Below the pieces are notes generated by a model that had not been told where the DNA came from, did not search any database, and was given only the letters and a program-made list of their open reading frames with translations. From contig NC_063448.1 of assembly GCF_020379485.1 (NCBI RefSeq), positions 10,501,726 through 10,565,725 of the forward strand: a stretch of DNA of 64,000 bases, given 5' to 3'. Positions 44,741-56,186 of this stretch are shown here, piece by piece (positions within the stretch are counted from its first letter, which is position 1; the number at the start of each line of letters is the position of its first letter). The DNA comes from Brassica napus. Lineage: Eukaryota; Streptophyta; Magnoliopsida; Brassicales; Brassicaceae. The position numbers were made by a program, and so were the translations under genes.

Positions 44741-47156
44741 AATAAATTGAATTTTCTATCTAATCTTAAAATAAAGTTTCCATCAATTATGTAAAAGAAA
44801 GACTATTGCATTGGACGACTTTTCATACTCATACTTTTACATACCATTATAATATTAATTTGTCGCGTAATCAGCAAACTTGGATCTAATCCGTGATCAA
44901 TTCGTTTTTAGATGATTAATTTAATATGCTGAGTATGTGATTTGTGATTTCAATTTGGTTCGACTTAGATCAGCTCGGTTGATAGAACTCAGATATTACA
45001 TACATGCATATCAACAAATCAAAAACTAAGGTTGATGAGTGGGAAAGGCTTCTGGATTTTAACACAGCTGATACACCGTTTGTATTTGCCGAGAATATAT
45101 AAGCATCTTCGTGCGTAGTTTAAGAGCATGATTAATGAGAGTTTTTAGGGATGGAGTTCTTACCGTAGTTTAAAAAAATGTTCTTAACTTTAACAAAAAA
45201 AATAATTAAGAGCATATACAAGCATCTTCACGCATAGTTTAAGAGTATGATAAATGAAAGTTCTTAGGGGTGGAGCTCACTGTAATTTAAGAAACAGTTT
45301 TTAATTTTAATAAAAAAAAAGATTAAGAACTGATTCTTAAATTACGGTAAGAAACCCGTCTCTCGAAACCACATTAATCATGGTCCGACCAACAACAGTT
45401 GGATACTCTTCACGTTAGATTGGCACAGAGAACGTGCAAGCCCCCTTCTTTCTGGTTTCCTCCTTGTTTTGTAATAAGTATTTCTTTGCTTTTCTTTTTG
45501 AGTTCTTTATTTTCCATTTTTAACTTTATTAGTACTGTTTTTTTTCTTTACTTTAAAACGCATAACAACAAAAACGTGGTCGACGGAACAGTGTGGATTG
45601 TGGAGCTGTCTTTGACTGAGACCCACTCACAGTTTATTAACGCCGTGAAGATTTCCTTCGTTCTATTCAAAAAAAGAGATTTCATTCATTAACGTTTTTC
45701 TCAGTTGGACGATAGTATCCTTGGACATATGCATATACAATAAGGTCATTTTTGTTTGTTGGATGAGGATCTGATTAGGTCTCAAATCAACCTGTAATAT
45801 TGATTTTATGGACGACAACGCCAAATTCATTTTCGCTTCCTTCATTGTATTGTTATTCTTCGTTACGTTCTGTTATATTTTTGTTCTTGTCAAGATTGTT
45901 GAATTCAATTATAATATGATTCATGGCAATTATCAATTCTGACGGTCGACATGTGAATTGACTTCAACCTTCAGCTTCTGCCGCATTTAATTACTAACCG
46001 ACGGCTTACAGACCTTAATAGACAAACATTTAGTAGCATCTCTGCATGAATCACGAGTTAATAACAATTATAATAATTAGTTTAAAAATGTTTCGAGTAT
46101 TATTCAAATTCTAAGACTATGTCATTTACTATCAAGAGCACTTACAAACTGCCAAAGAGGCTTGACTCTGACTTGTAACGCGTTTTGCTTGATTCTATCT
46201 TATTTCACCTGATTTGTTTTCAATTTATATAAATATATATATTTTCCCCACATTTGAGAAAAAAAAATATATTTTTTGAATTCATTCAAAAAAAAAGAAT
46301 ATATATTTTGGACGTATGGTCGATTTCTTGTTAGCATAAGATACCAAAGAAATTTCACCACCGGAACCATGAGGAAAAAAATACTTCATTACAACTTTGA
46401 TTACTTGATACGTACTTATATCACACTATGATTCAACTTGCAGAGGAGGATTCGAGTTTTAGTCTTAACCAACATGAAATATATATCATAATTTAATTAT
46501 GAAACTCACTGTAATTTTTGTATATGGACTTCATTTGTTTTTAACGAATTTTAAACTGTTTCTACTGATGTCGTATACATTATAAAGGGTTTCTTCAAAT
46601 GTATATAGAATACATACCAACCATATATGTTTTATATTATTTTAGTTTTATTTTTCTATGTTTTATATTATTAGAAAAAAAAAGAATGTTATTATTTGAG
46701 TTTGAACAAAATATTTGTTACAAAATGTCTACTTACAGGATGTCATATTTTGCAACGGCTAGTTCAAGCTGCTAGGAATGTTCCTTCTCCATACTTATCA
46801 AAAAGTTACATTGTTTGATAACAATGACTTCGAGAAGAAAAAAAACAATTGTAAACAGACTGTCTAATTAATCCATTTTAAAAGGACAACTACATACAAT
46901 TTAATCTGCAATAAAACTGAACTTAAAAAGAAAACGTACATAATACCATCTGTTAAAGAAACAAAACCTACCCTTTATTTTTGAGTAAACACCGGTTCAT
47001 GCAAACACCAAAATAGAACAACTGGTATCTTTTTGACTTGCAAGTTACCATACTACGTAGGGCAAAACGGTAAATTCACGATGGCTGGTGTTTTGTTTGA
47101 ATTCGTCTTCCTAACCAGCGCACAACCAATAACTAACTAGCATCGTGAAGAGGGGA
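44741..47156. other. Intergenic region between the LINE end and JAZ1
   Basis: I see no supported gene. Between 45100 and 45385 a segment of about 120 bases (starting near AAGCATCTTC) is repeated once with changes. Its outer ends (GAGCATGATTAATG and CATTAATCATG) pair as inverted repeats, suggesting a decayed MITE. Near 46229-46315 two A-rich tails lie between copies of AATATAT-TTTT words and may be two further short retro-insertions. Confidence 0.4.
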
Positions 47157-47403
47157 TAAGAGCATCTTTATCCAAGGATATTAGATGGTTTCTTAGCGCG
47201 TGGATCCCGCGTATGACCCACTTTTTTTTTAAGAAATCGGTTACAAAAACTATTAAATAGTAGTCGATTCTTAAGGGTTTCTTACACTGTTTGCGGACCC
47301 CACTAATACGTGACGGCTTATAATTGATTCGTTTTTTTTTTTTCTAAATTCGAAAAAGTAAAAAAAAAAAAAAAAAAATTAAGAAGCGATAATGTTGCTC
47401 TAA
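47157..47403. mobile_element. Tourist/Harbinger-like MITE upstream of JAZ1
   Basis: The element 47160-47400 is flanked by TAA on both sides. Its ends GAGCATCTTTATCC and CGATAATGTTGCTC are imperfect inverted repeats. A 3-bp TAA or TTA duplication fits Tourist-type MITEs. The related copy at 51274-51476 has the same terminus. It lies about 350 bases upstream of the JAZ1 start codon. Confidence 0.7.
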
Positions 47404-47493
47404 AATCACAATTTGACTAAAAAGCGTTGAACGTGAAGAACAGTGAACCGAGACGCATTTCCCGACTTTGATTAAAAGAAACAATAAATAGAA

Positions 47494-47499
47494 CACGTG
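47494..47499. promoter_or_regulatory. G-box in the JAZ1 promoter
   Basis: CACGTG lies about 250 bases upstream of the JAZ1 ATG. JAZ genes are jasmonate-induced through MYC2-type bHLH factors that bind this hexamer. Function here is inferred. Confidence 0.6.
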
Positions 47500-47747
47500 G
47501 GTTATTAAAGGACGCATAATTAGATAAAAATTATAATTTATTTTATTTTTGTGATTGGAGGAAAAGAAAGTTTTATTTAAGAGGCCACCCCATTTCTCCC
47601 TCGTGACAAACTCGAATTTGCAAGAAGAAGAAGAAGAAGAAGAGAGAAACTGAAACTCAGAGAAATAAAGATAAAGCAAACTGAAGAAGAAGAAGATTAT
47701 AAACGTTTTCTAGTGGTTTTGATTCGTTTCTTCCAAGTCGCTTAACG

Positions 47748-49042
47748 ATGTCGAGTTCTATGGAGTGCTCTGCTACTCGGAGATCTTCCTCAGGGAAGCC
47801 GAGCTTCTCGCTGACGTGTAGTCGATTGAGTCAGTATCTGAAGGAGAACGGTAGCTTTGGAGATCTCAGCTTAGGGATGTCATGCAAGCCTGAAACCAAC
47901 GGTAAGGAGCCTTCTCTTTCTTCTGCATCCAGATTTTTTTTATTTCATTTTTTTAGTTCCCTGAAATCATACTAAAAAGTTAATCCATTGACCCGAACTA
48001 GTAACACAAACCGGTTCTTAGAGTTATTTCATCTGGAATTAATAGCTATAATTTTAGGTAGGAATTAGACACGTTTGTTGACTTACATCTCTATGCGTAT
48101 GAGTGTGTAAGTTAGGCTTGCGTGTCTGATTCGTTTGATAGTGGTTAGCCTTTTGTTTTCTACCTAAAGTTTGCTAAAAGTGTCAATGAAAGCTATGGAA
48201 CAGAGAGAGATCTAACTTGTTTGGATCATACTTGCAGGCATGTCACGTAAGCCTACAACAACCATGAGTTTATTCCCTTGTGAAGCTACCAACGTGGGTT
48301 CCATGGCCGCTGCTCAAGATGTTAAACCCAAGAATCTGTTTCCTAGGCAGCCAAGCTTTTCTTCCTCATCTTCCTCTATCCCCAAGGATGATGTCCTCAA
48401 AATGACACATGCTACTAGTAGTAGTAGGTATGTTTGGTTGTTAAAACATAATCTCTTGTACTAAAGCTAAGATTTTTTTTCCTGATCACTTGACTAAATT
48501 ATGGTGCTTTATTGGAGCAGATCTGTGAAACCAGAGCCTCAAACTGCACCGTTGACTATATTCTACGGCGGGCAAGTGATTGTGTTCAATGACTTCTCTG
48601 CTGAGAAAGCCAAAGAAGTTATGAACTTGGCTAACAAAGGAACCGCTAACACCTTCACCGGTTTCACATCTACTCTTAACAACAGCATCGCTCCTACCCC
48701 AAACCAAGTTCCTCATCTCATGAAAGCAGCAACTCAAGACCCAAAGCAAACCTCCTCAGCTGCAATGGCATGTGGTAATCTTTCTCACCCTCTTTTTGGT
48801 TTCCATCTACTTTTAGCTACTTTTTTTTGTTGTCATACAGCTTCTAACAAAGAATTATTCATTTTTATATTACAGAACTTCCGATTGCTAGAAGAGCTTC
48901 ACTTCATCGGTTCTTGGCGAAGAGAAAGGATAGGGTTACGTCAAAGGCACCATACCAGTTGAGCGATCCAGCCAAAGCGTATTCAAAGCCTCAAACCGGA
49001 AACACCACCACCTCTTGGCTTGGTTTAGCAGCTGATATGTGA
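47748..49042 (+). CDS. JAZ1: Jasmonate ZIM-domain repressor JAZ1 (TIFY10A)
   Basis: JAZ1 represses MYC2-type transcription factors in the nucleus and is degraded through COI1 when jasmonoyl-isoleucine is present. Four exons, 47748-47901, 48238-48427, 48521-48774 and 48876-49042, give 765 nt, 254 residues. The N-terminus has the cryptic MYC-interacting region ([20 protein letters not shown]). The ZIM domain has TIFYGG at 127-132. The Jas motif (200-227) begins [20 protein letters not shown] and contains the degron core ELPIARR. The motifs look intact. The leader carries GAA repeats, and a G-box lies upstream. The gene matches Arabidopsis JAZ1 (At1g19180). A broken partial copy sits 1.9 kb downstream beyond CXE1. 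Confidence 0.96.
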
Positions 49043-49779
49043 CGTGATATCGCAAAATAACCACAAACCGCACCGGGCTATTCTTTTGACGTTGCATCAA
49101 TAAAACAAGAAGAACAAAACTCCTTTGTCCATGGTTCTTAATTATATTTTTTTCACAACTATTCAATTAGTAGGAAACTTCATATATTTGTATGTATTTG
49201 ATTATGATTAGCGATCAATTCTTGTTAGCGTCTGTCTTTTCTAGGTATTGTATCATGGTGTCTAAACCCCATCTCTGGGTTATTTCAAAAATAGTCTCGT
49301 ATGTTACTGAATTTGTAAGAACAACAAATTTTGTTGACGACTACTATACTTTAGTTTCGTTTAAATATTTCTTTATTAATCTATTTACAAAGAACTGCTC
49401 TTATAGCTCAAATGAAGATAAAATCATATTCCGATGAAAATAAAAAGACATGTATGTATGTCCTTAATTTCGTGTGTTCTTTACGTCCGTGGCGTGTCTT
49501 GATTGCTGAGGAAAAAAAACATTTAGTATTAAGAAAATCGTTAAATTGGTTCTCATTTGCTTAATTTTCCAACCTACTACGTACTCTAGTTCAATTTATT
49601 TAATCGCATTTTGTCATCTGCACCAATGAATCAGCACGAGTTTAGTAGGTGTAACAACAAGGAAAAAAAGAAACGTGGATCAATCAACCAAGCCTCTAGA
49701 AAGTAGACCATTTACATATAAATCAGCTAATCCATCTTCTTCTTCTTCTAGCACTGGTAACATTTTCATCCAACGACCG
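49043..49779. other. JAZ1 3' flank and CXE1 promoter
   Basis: No separate gene seen. It holds the JAZ1 3' UTR and the upstream region of the carboxylesterase. The CXE1 frame is open upstream to about 49675 but has no ATG before 49780. Confidence 0.5.
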
Positions 49780-50751
49780 ATGGATTCAGATTCCGAAATC
49801 GCATACGACTATCCGAGGTATAGAGTCTACAAGAATGGCCGTATCGAACGCCTCGTGGCCGACACCTTCGTCCCACCTTCGCTAAACCCTGAAAACGGTG
49901 TCGTTTCCAAAGACGCCCTCTATTCACCGGAGAAAAACCTCTCTCTCCGGCTTTACCTATCTCATAAAGCCGGTGAAGACAAGAATAAGAAGAAGCTCCC
50001 GCTCCTCGTCTACTTTCACGGCGGGGGTTTCATCATGGAAACCGCTTTCTCTCCTATTTACCACACTTTCCTCACGTCGGCTGTCTCAGCCGCGGACTGC
50101 ATCGCCGTATCGGTGGATTACCGGCGTGCCCCTGAGCATCCGATCCCCATCCCGTACGAAGACTCGTGGGACGCGTTGAAATGGGTGTTCACTCATGTCT
50201 CCGGGTCTGGTCCGGAGCGCTGGGTGAACGACCACGCCGACTTCAGCAGAGTGTTCCTCGCCGGAGACAGCGCCGGAGCAAACATAGCTCATCACATGGC
50301 TATGAGAGCCGGAGAGGAGAAGGGAAGTTTCGAAATCTCGGGGATGGCTCTGTTTCACCCCTTCTTCTTTTCGAAAGCTCCGTTGGAGGAGGAGCACGAA
50401 GCTGCGGCGGCGATGAGATACATGCAAGGGATGTGGGAGATCGCGAGTCCGAACAGCGAGATGGGAGTGGAGGAGGATCCGTGGGTTAACGTGGTCGGGT
50501 CGGATATGTCCGGGTTGGGTTGCGGGCGTGTTTTGGTGATGGTGGCGGGGAACGATGTGCTGGCGAGGGAAGGTTGGGGTTACGCGGCAAAGCTTGAGAA
50601 GAGTAGTGGATGGGAAGGGAGAGTTGGAGTGATAGAGACTGAGGACGAAGATCACATCTTCCATATCAAGAATCCTGATTCTGTTAGTACTCGTCTTCTT
50701 GTACAGAGATTTGCAGAGTTTCTTAAAGATGACATAAGTTGTCGACTTTGA
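49780..50751 (+). CDS. CXE1: Carboxylesterase, CXE1 type (GID1-like alpha/beta hydrolase)
   Basis: This intronless gene encodes a 323-residue carboxylesterase of the plant CXE family (hormone-sensitive lipase fold). The oxyanion motif is HGGG at 80-83, the nucleophile is S164 in GDSAG, and the acid is D259 in AGNDVLA. H292 in EDHIFH completes the triad, so it should be an active esterase, unlike GID1 receptors, which lack the histidine. I chose the ATG at 49780 because it gives [14 protein letters not shown], the usual family start. The order JAZ1 then CXE1 matches Arabidopsis At1g19180-At1g19190. The natural substrate is unknown. Confidence 0.95.
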   Translation: MDSDSEIAYDYPRYRVYKNGRIERLVADTFVPPSLNPENGVVSKDALYSPEKNLSLRLYLSHKAGEDKNKKKLPLLVYFHGGGFIMETAFSPIYHTFLTSAVSAADCIAVSVDYRRAPEHPIPIPYEDSWDALKWVFTHVSGSGPERWVNDHADFSRVFLAGDSAGANIAHHMAMRAGEEKGSFEISGMALFHPFFFSKAPLEEEHEAAAAMRYMQGMWEIASPNSEMGVEEDPWVNVVGSDMSGLGCGRVLVMVAGNDVLAREGWGYAAKLEKSSGWEGRVGVIETEDEDHIFHIKNPDSVSTRLLVQRFAEFLKDDISCRL

Positions 50752-50905
50752 GCTTAGACTAAACACACACACTTGTTGTAAAATTTGAATAAACTTGTGA
50801 TACAATGTGATTCCAATACGTTTTTGCTTTTATTTTCGTTTTATCCCCCTTTAAACCGGAAAATTTGGTATTATTCGTAAGGCATATTTTGTTTGATACT
50901 CTGAG

Positions 50906-51195
50906 GATTGTGTTCAATGACTTTTCTACCGAGAAAGCCAAAGAAGTTATGAACTTGGCAAGCAAAGGAACCGCTAGTATGTGACGGCATATCACGTCAT
51001 ATATCAGCTGCAAAGGCACCATACCAGTTTAGCGATCCAGCCAAAGCGTCTACAAAGCCTGAAACTGAAGATAACACCACCTCTTGGCTCGGTTTAGCAG
51101 CTGATATGTGACGTGATATCGCTAAATAACCACAAATCGTACCGGTTATTCCTTTGACGTTGCATCAATATTCAATAAGACAAGAAGAACAAAAG
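50906..51195 (+). pseudogene. Rearranged partial copy of JAZ1
   Basis: Part of JAZ1 exon 3 (matching 48582-48647, the [17 protein letters not shown] region) is joined without the intron or the Jas-coding start to the last third of exon 4 and the 3' UTR (matching about 48940-49105). At the join lies a 23-base inverted copy of the JAZ1 stop-codon region (50989-51011), which also pairs with 51097-51119 in the copy itself. The first segment hits a stop after 'KGTAS'. There is no promoter, start or complete Jas motif. Confidence 0.85.
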
Positions 51196-51273
51196 TCAAA
51201 CCGAAAATAAAATCGAAATTACTAACTCATTTAGAGGTTTTTTCTCCCAGACACTTGTTTCGAGGAAGGTTGT

Positions 51274-51476
51274 TAGAGCAACATTATCGGTGGAACAAAG
51301 AGAGAGAGAAAGAGACTCCCTTGTTTTGTTTTGTTTTTGTTTTTTTTTTTTTTTCTGGTCGTTGGAGAGTAAGGGACATCTTTTAATTAGGGGCTTTTCC
51401 CTTCTCTTTCTTCCTCGGTTCTCACCCCCCCTCCTCTAAGGGATGTCTTAAGGGACTCCCAATAATGTTGCTCTTA
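51274..51476. mobile_element. Tourist/Harbinger-like MITE downstream of CXE1
   Basis: The element 51277-51473 (197 bp) is flanked by TTA. Its ends GAGCAACATTATCGG and CCAATAATGTTGCTC are near-perfect inverted repeats. It belongs to the same family as 47157-47403. It contains a T-rich tract and has no coding capacity. Confidence 0.82.
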
Positions 51477-52045
51477 CCATGCGGTCCTAATGCTTCGTCC
51501 TCCTTTCTGGTGTCAGTTTTTTCACAGTTTTGTGGAACATCTCTGAAAATCCCTGCAAAACTTTCAAATTCCTTCCAACTTTACCAGTAGCCAAAGGATA
51601 ATACAGAGCTTTGGTCTTTACCCACCGAGTTCTTGCCCCCGACTCGGGTCGGAGGGTCCGCCGGTCACCGTAAGCTCTGCTCCTCCTCCCCTCAATTCCC
51701 AAGTTTCTCATCAAGAAGATGACCACCTGCAAAATCTATTCCGACACACAAGAGGGAGACTTCCCTAGCTGAAACCGTAACTGTGTTTCTCTGGATAAGT
51801 ATTGGGGAATCCTGGTACTATCCCTCTTCTTCCTCTGCATCGATTTGCTTCCTACATCACTAAGTTTCCTTCACAGTTCAAACACACTACTTCATAAGGC
51901 TCAGTTAACTTTCTGTATTGGCTACTTTGGTCTTGGTTTTTTAAGGGGAATCCGCTTAAGAAAGAAACCACAGATCCTCTGTTTTGCTACTGCAACACCA
52001 TCTACAACTATTAACAAAAACCGAACCGGCAGTTGCAGTCACCAC
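51477..52045. other. Region left of the third LINE
   Basis: No gene recognised. It may include the 5' UTR of the LINE that follows, but I cannot place the LINE's left end. Confidence 0.35.
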
Positions 52046-52671
52046 ATGGAGCATCGAAGAATCTCCTCTGCAGAGAAAGGAAAGGGTCTTGACCTAGGAC
52101 AACAACAACCGCTCAGAACTGCGCGAGTCAAGGTCCCACTTCTAGATAACTCAGACTTACTTCGCAAGCACTCGCTGACCCTTATTGGACGAGTCACTAA
52201 TAAATTTGTGCAGAAGGTATGGTCACTGATTATGTTCTTTACGGAACAATGGAAGACAGGATTCAAACCAGTGGGATCCGATCTGGGGAATTACAGCAGC
52301 TAAGTAATAATGAGAGACTCCCGGCGACTCTGAGATTGGGACCTGTGTTAATTCCAGAAGCAAATTTGGAAACAGCAAATGAAACTAGAGAGATGAAGCG
52401 TAAACCAGGTCGACCCTCTCGAAAACGTAAGGCTCAAGATACTCAGAGCTCTGTTAGAACAAGAAAGGTCTCTCAAAAGCCTTCTCCTGTCTGTCGTAAA
52501 TCAGCTCCTCAGACAGCTACTGATAAAGCAAGGACGACGACTGGTTCTTCCCGAGGCAGAAAACAAACTTCTTCTACTACAAGCTCTGATAATCACCCAA
52601 TCTGCAACATGATCCCTGCAACGATAAGGAAGAGGATGGATTTTCGGATCCAATCCACTCCCGGTCCTTAA
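52046..52671 (+). pseudogene. LINE ORF1, internally deleted
   Basis: From the ATG at 52046 the frame encodes the beginning of a DUF4283 protein (KGKGLDLGQQQP, LLDNSDLLRKHSLTLIGRV). After a shift, the basic Lys/Arg/Ser-rich ORF1 tail (KRKPGRPSRKRKAQD) runs to the stop at 52671. Most of DUF4283 and the whole zinc knuckle are missing. Confidence 0.7.
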
Positions 52672-55600
52672 AGATAACAAGCTGGAACTGTCAGGGGTTA
52701 GGGAATCCCCAGACAGTTCGTCGTCTAAAGGAGATGAATAAGTCCATATCTCCAGACATCTTATTCCTCATGGAATCCAAAAATCCCGATCAATTTGTCA
52801 TTGATAAAACTCAGGCTCTAGGATATGAGCATCATCATCTCATCTCGCCCACGAGACATGGCGCAGGAGGTTTAACTATTCTATGGAAACAATAGATCAA
52901 GCTTCATGTCCTTAGCTCAAACTCTAACTTCATTGATTCTTGTATTGAATTTGAAGGCAAAACTTTCTTCGCAGCCTTTGTGTATGGGGACACTGATTTT
53001 ATAAAAAGAAGACTATTTTGGAATCAAATGGTTTCTCTAATGAACGGTAGGGACGCACCGTGGTTTATAACTGGTGACTTCAATGACATTCTTAGCAATG
53101 ATGAAAAACACGGAGGACCGGTGCGGGTTGAAGGGTCTTTCTCTGACCTCCGATCTTTCTACTCCGAGGGAGACTTATATGACCTGCCTCATTCGGGTGA
53201 TCTGCCCTCATGGAGAGGACAAAGGGGCAATCACTTAGTTCGATGTCGACTAGATAGAGCGGCGGCAACAAGCTCATGGGAAGAACCGTTTCCATCAGAA
53301 CGCAGACAATACCTAGCCTTCGAAGTCTCAGACCACATGCATTTGGTCACAGTGCTGGAAACAGGGATAAAGAAGAGGAAAGGAATGTTCCGCTACGATA
53401 GGCGACTTAAAGATAATAAAGAGGTCAAGGATCTGGTTCAGGCAGTTTGGATAAACGTTGGTGACTGTCCCATTAGAGATAAAATCTCCCTGACTAAAAG
53501 TGCTATAGTGGAATGGAGCAAACAACAAAACTGCAATAGCCGCCTGACTATCGAGCTAAAGAAACAGGAACTCGAGGAAGCCCTCTCTAGCCGGGTAAAT
53601 GACCTGACGCTCATTCATCAAATTAACTCAGACCTCAACGATGCTTACCAGGCTGAGGAAGAACATTGGAGACAACGAAGCCGACTGCTATGGTTGAGAC
53701 TTGGAGATAGAAATACCGGATTCTTTCATGTTGTCTCTAGAAACAGAAAAAGAGCTAACGCTTTCTCGATCATCGAGGATCTAAATGGGAATGTTGTCTA
53801 CAAGGAGGATGATATAGCTTGGGCTATAGTGCAGTATTATGATGCTCTCTTCACTTCTGTTGAATGAAACAAGACATAGACAGTTAATGCGGCTTTGCGC
53901 AGAATGGTGTCTGATGAAGATAATGTTGAGCTGATCAGGCGTCCATCAGCCCAAGAGATTAGAGATGCAGTCTTTTCCATCCACGCCGACAAAGCCCCCG
54001 GCCCATATGGTTTTTCAGCTAGTTTTTTCCAATCAAATTGGGAAACAGTTGGTCCGGATATGATTAAAGAAGTGCAGAAGTTCTTTGAAACGGGAGTCTT
54101 CCCGCCTCAGACTAATGAGACAAATGTACGGCTAATACCGAAGATCCTGAACCCGCAAGTGGTAGCTGACTACAGGCCAATCGCCTTGTGCAACGTCTTC
54201 TATAAGACAATATCCAAGCTTCTGTCCCGACGAATGCAGCTGCTGTTAGCTAGTATTATATCTGAAACGCAGTCTACGTTTGTACCGGGCCGAGCTATAT
54301 CTAATAATGTGCTCATTACTCACGAAGTCCTCCACTTCCTCAAAACATCTAGAGCGGAAAAGCGATGCTCCATGGCGGTTAAAACTGACATGAGTAAAGC
54401 GTATGACAGATTGGAGTGGGAGTTTATTGAGCTAGTTTTTCAGCTAGGTTTTCATGAGACATGGATCAAAATGATCATGCAATGTGTATCCACTGTTACA
54501 TATTCCTTCCTCATCAACGGTTCGCCTAGAGGAAGGGTTCAACCGAGTAGAGGCATCCGTCAAGGAGACCCTCTTTCACCATACATCTGTAGTGAAGTAC
54601 TTTCGGGTTTATGTAACAGAGCCAGCGAGGAGGGTTCTCTAAAAGGAATACGGGTGGCAAGGGCCTGCCCCCGATTCAATCACTTACTCTTCGCCGATGA
54701 CACTATGTTTTTCATTAGAGCCAACAAAGAAAGTACCCAGTGTCTCAGCAAAATCCTGAAACCATACGAAGAAGCCTCGGGTCAATCGATCAACACCATC
54801 AAATCTTCAATCTCGTTCTCTAGGAAAGCCCCTCTAGAACTAAGGGAAAAGATCAAAGACGACCTCAACATTCAGAGAGAAGGAGGAGTAGGGAAGTACT
54901 TGGGGTTACCGGAACATTTTGGAAGAAGGAAGAAAGATCTTTTAACCTCCATTGTTGATAGAATCGTTCAAAAGGGTCGTAGTTGGTCTAATAGGTTTTT
55001 ATCCAAGGCGGGTAAACTGACAATGATTAAGAGTGTCCTCTCCCCTATACCCTCACATGATATGACTTGTTTTAAGTTTACCCTTATCTCTGTGTAAGAG
55101 GATTCAAGCAGCGGTAACGAGATTTTGGTGGGACGATAAAAAAGGTACTAAGAAGATGGCTTGGGTGTCTTGGGACAAAATGACTCTGCCTAAAGAAGTG
55201 GGGGGACTTGGTGTTAGAGATTTCCAAGCTTTTAATGATGCATTCTTAGGGAAATTGAGCTGGAGGATTCTTAATAATCCCGATATACTTCTCTCGCGGG
55301 TGCTCTTAAGGAAGTACAGCTTTACGAAAAGTTTTCTAGATGTCACGAAAAAATCAGCTATATCCCATGGCTGGCGCGGAGTTCTTATAGGCCGAGATTT
55401 ACTTAAAGAAAACCTTGGATGGATAGTAGGGAATGGAACCTCCATTAGCATCTGGAATGAACCGTGGCTAAGTCTCTCGCAGCAACTATCCCCAACTGGC
55501 CCAGCCACGGAAGAAACAAGTAACTTCATTGTCTCTGATCTCTTCAATGAACATGAAAGAACGTGGAATGTGACTACGATCAAACGAGTCCTACCTCAGT

Positions 55601-56183
55601 GGGAGCAAAGCATTGTCAATATTAAGCCTAGTCTATCGGAGGCGCCAGACAAGCGAATATGGCTAGGTACAAATAATGGCATTTACATTACAAATTCTGG
55701 CTATCACATAGCGCTCAAGAGGAGAAGGGAATTGGATGGAATACAAACCAGGAGCGATCAGATTCAATGGTCTAAAGAAGTGTGGAATCTACAAATTGCC
55801 CCTAAGGTTAAATTTTTTCTGTGGAAGACTTTCCAACAAGTGTTACCTGTAGGAGAGGTGTTGTGCACTGCCACATCTTGAGTGATAATCTATGTAAGAG
55901 ATGCGGCACACCAGAATCTATTAATCATCTTTTCCTCCACTGCAACTTCGCTCGTGAAGTATGGAGAGCAGCTCCGTTTGCGGGTGCTGTGGATATAAGC
56001 GGATTGATAGATTTAAAGGATGTGTGGCTGAATCTGTGCGGAAAAACTTGCTTACCTCCTACAGGTTTAACAGAAGGCTCGCTAGCCCCATGGATATTGT
56101 GGCAAATCTGGAGTGCACGAAACCAGATAATTTTCAACGGAAAGAACTGGACGGCTGAAGAATCACTAATGAATAATAATATT
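52046..56183 (+). mobile_element. Decayed LINE of a second lineage, 3' truncated
   Basis: A plus-strand LINE with a shortened ORF1 and a broken ORF2. Its sequence is clearly distinct from the family at 1-4575 and 27325-33985 (for example SWNCQGLGNPQTVRRL at the endonuclease start). It stops abruptly at about 56183 in the segment after zf-RVT, without RNase H, 3' UTR or poly(A). A probable LTR-type segment begins right there. Confidence 0.88.
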
Positions 56184-56186
56184 TGA
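52672..56186 (+). pseudogene. LINE ORF2, disrupted, no RNase H
   Basis: Endonuclease starts at about 52677 (SWNCQGLGN) and breaks at a stop near 52892. It resumes at 52980 with GDFNDILSN and runs to 53867. Reverse transcriptase follows (53895-55097) with KAPGPYGFSASFF, 'RQGDPLSPYI' and FADDTMFF. After a shift come the thumb and connection (55156-55881) and a zf-RVT part (55821-56186) with CKRCGTPESINHLFLHC. The frame ends in sequence that no longer matches the family. At least four breaks make it non-functional. Confidence 0.9.

Noticed and set aside
50086..50805. A 239-codon frame antisense to CXE1
   Set aside because: It mirrors the GC-rich coding sequence of the carboxylesterase and has no protein motif of its own.
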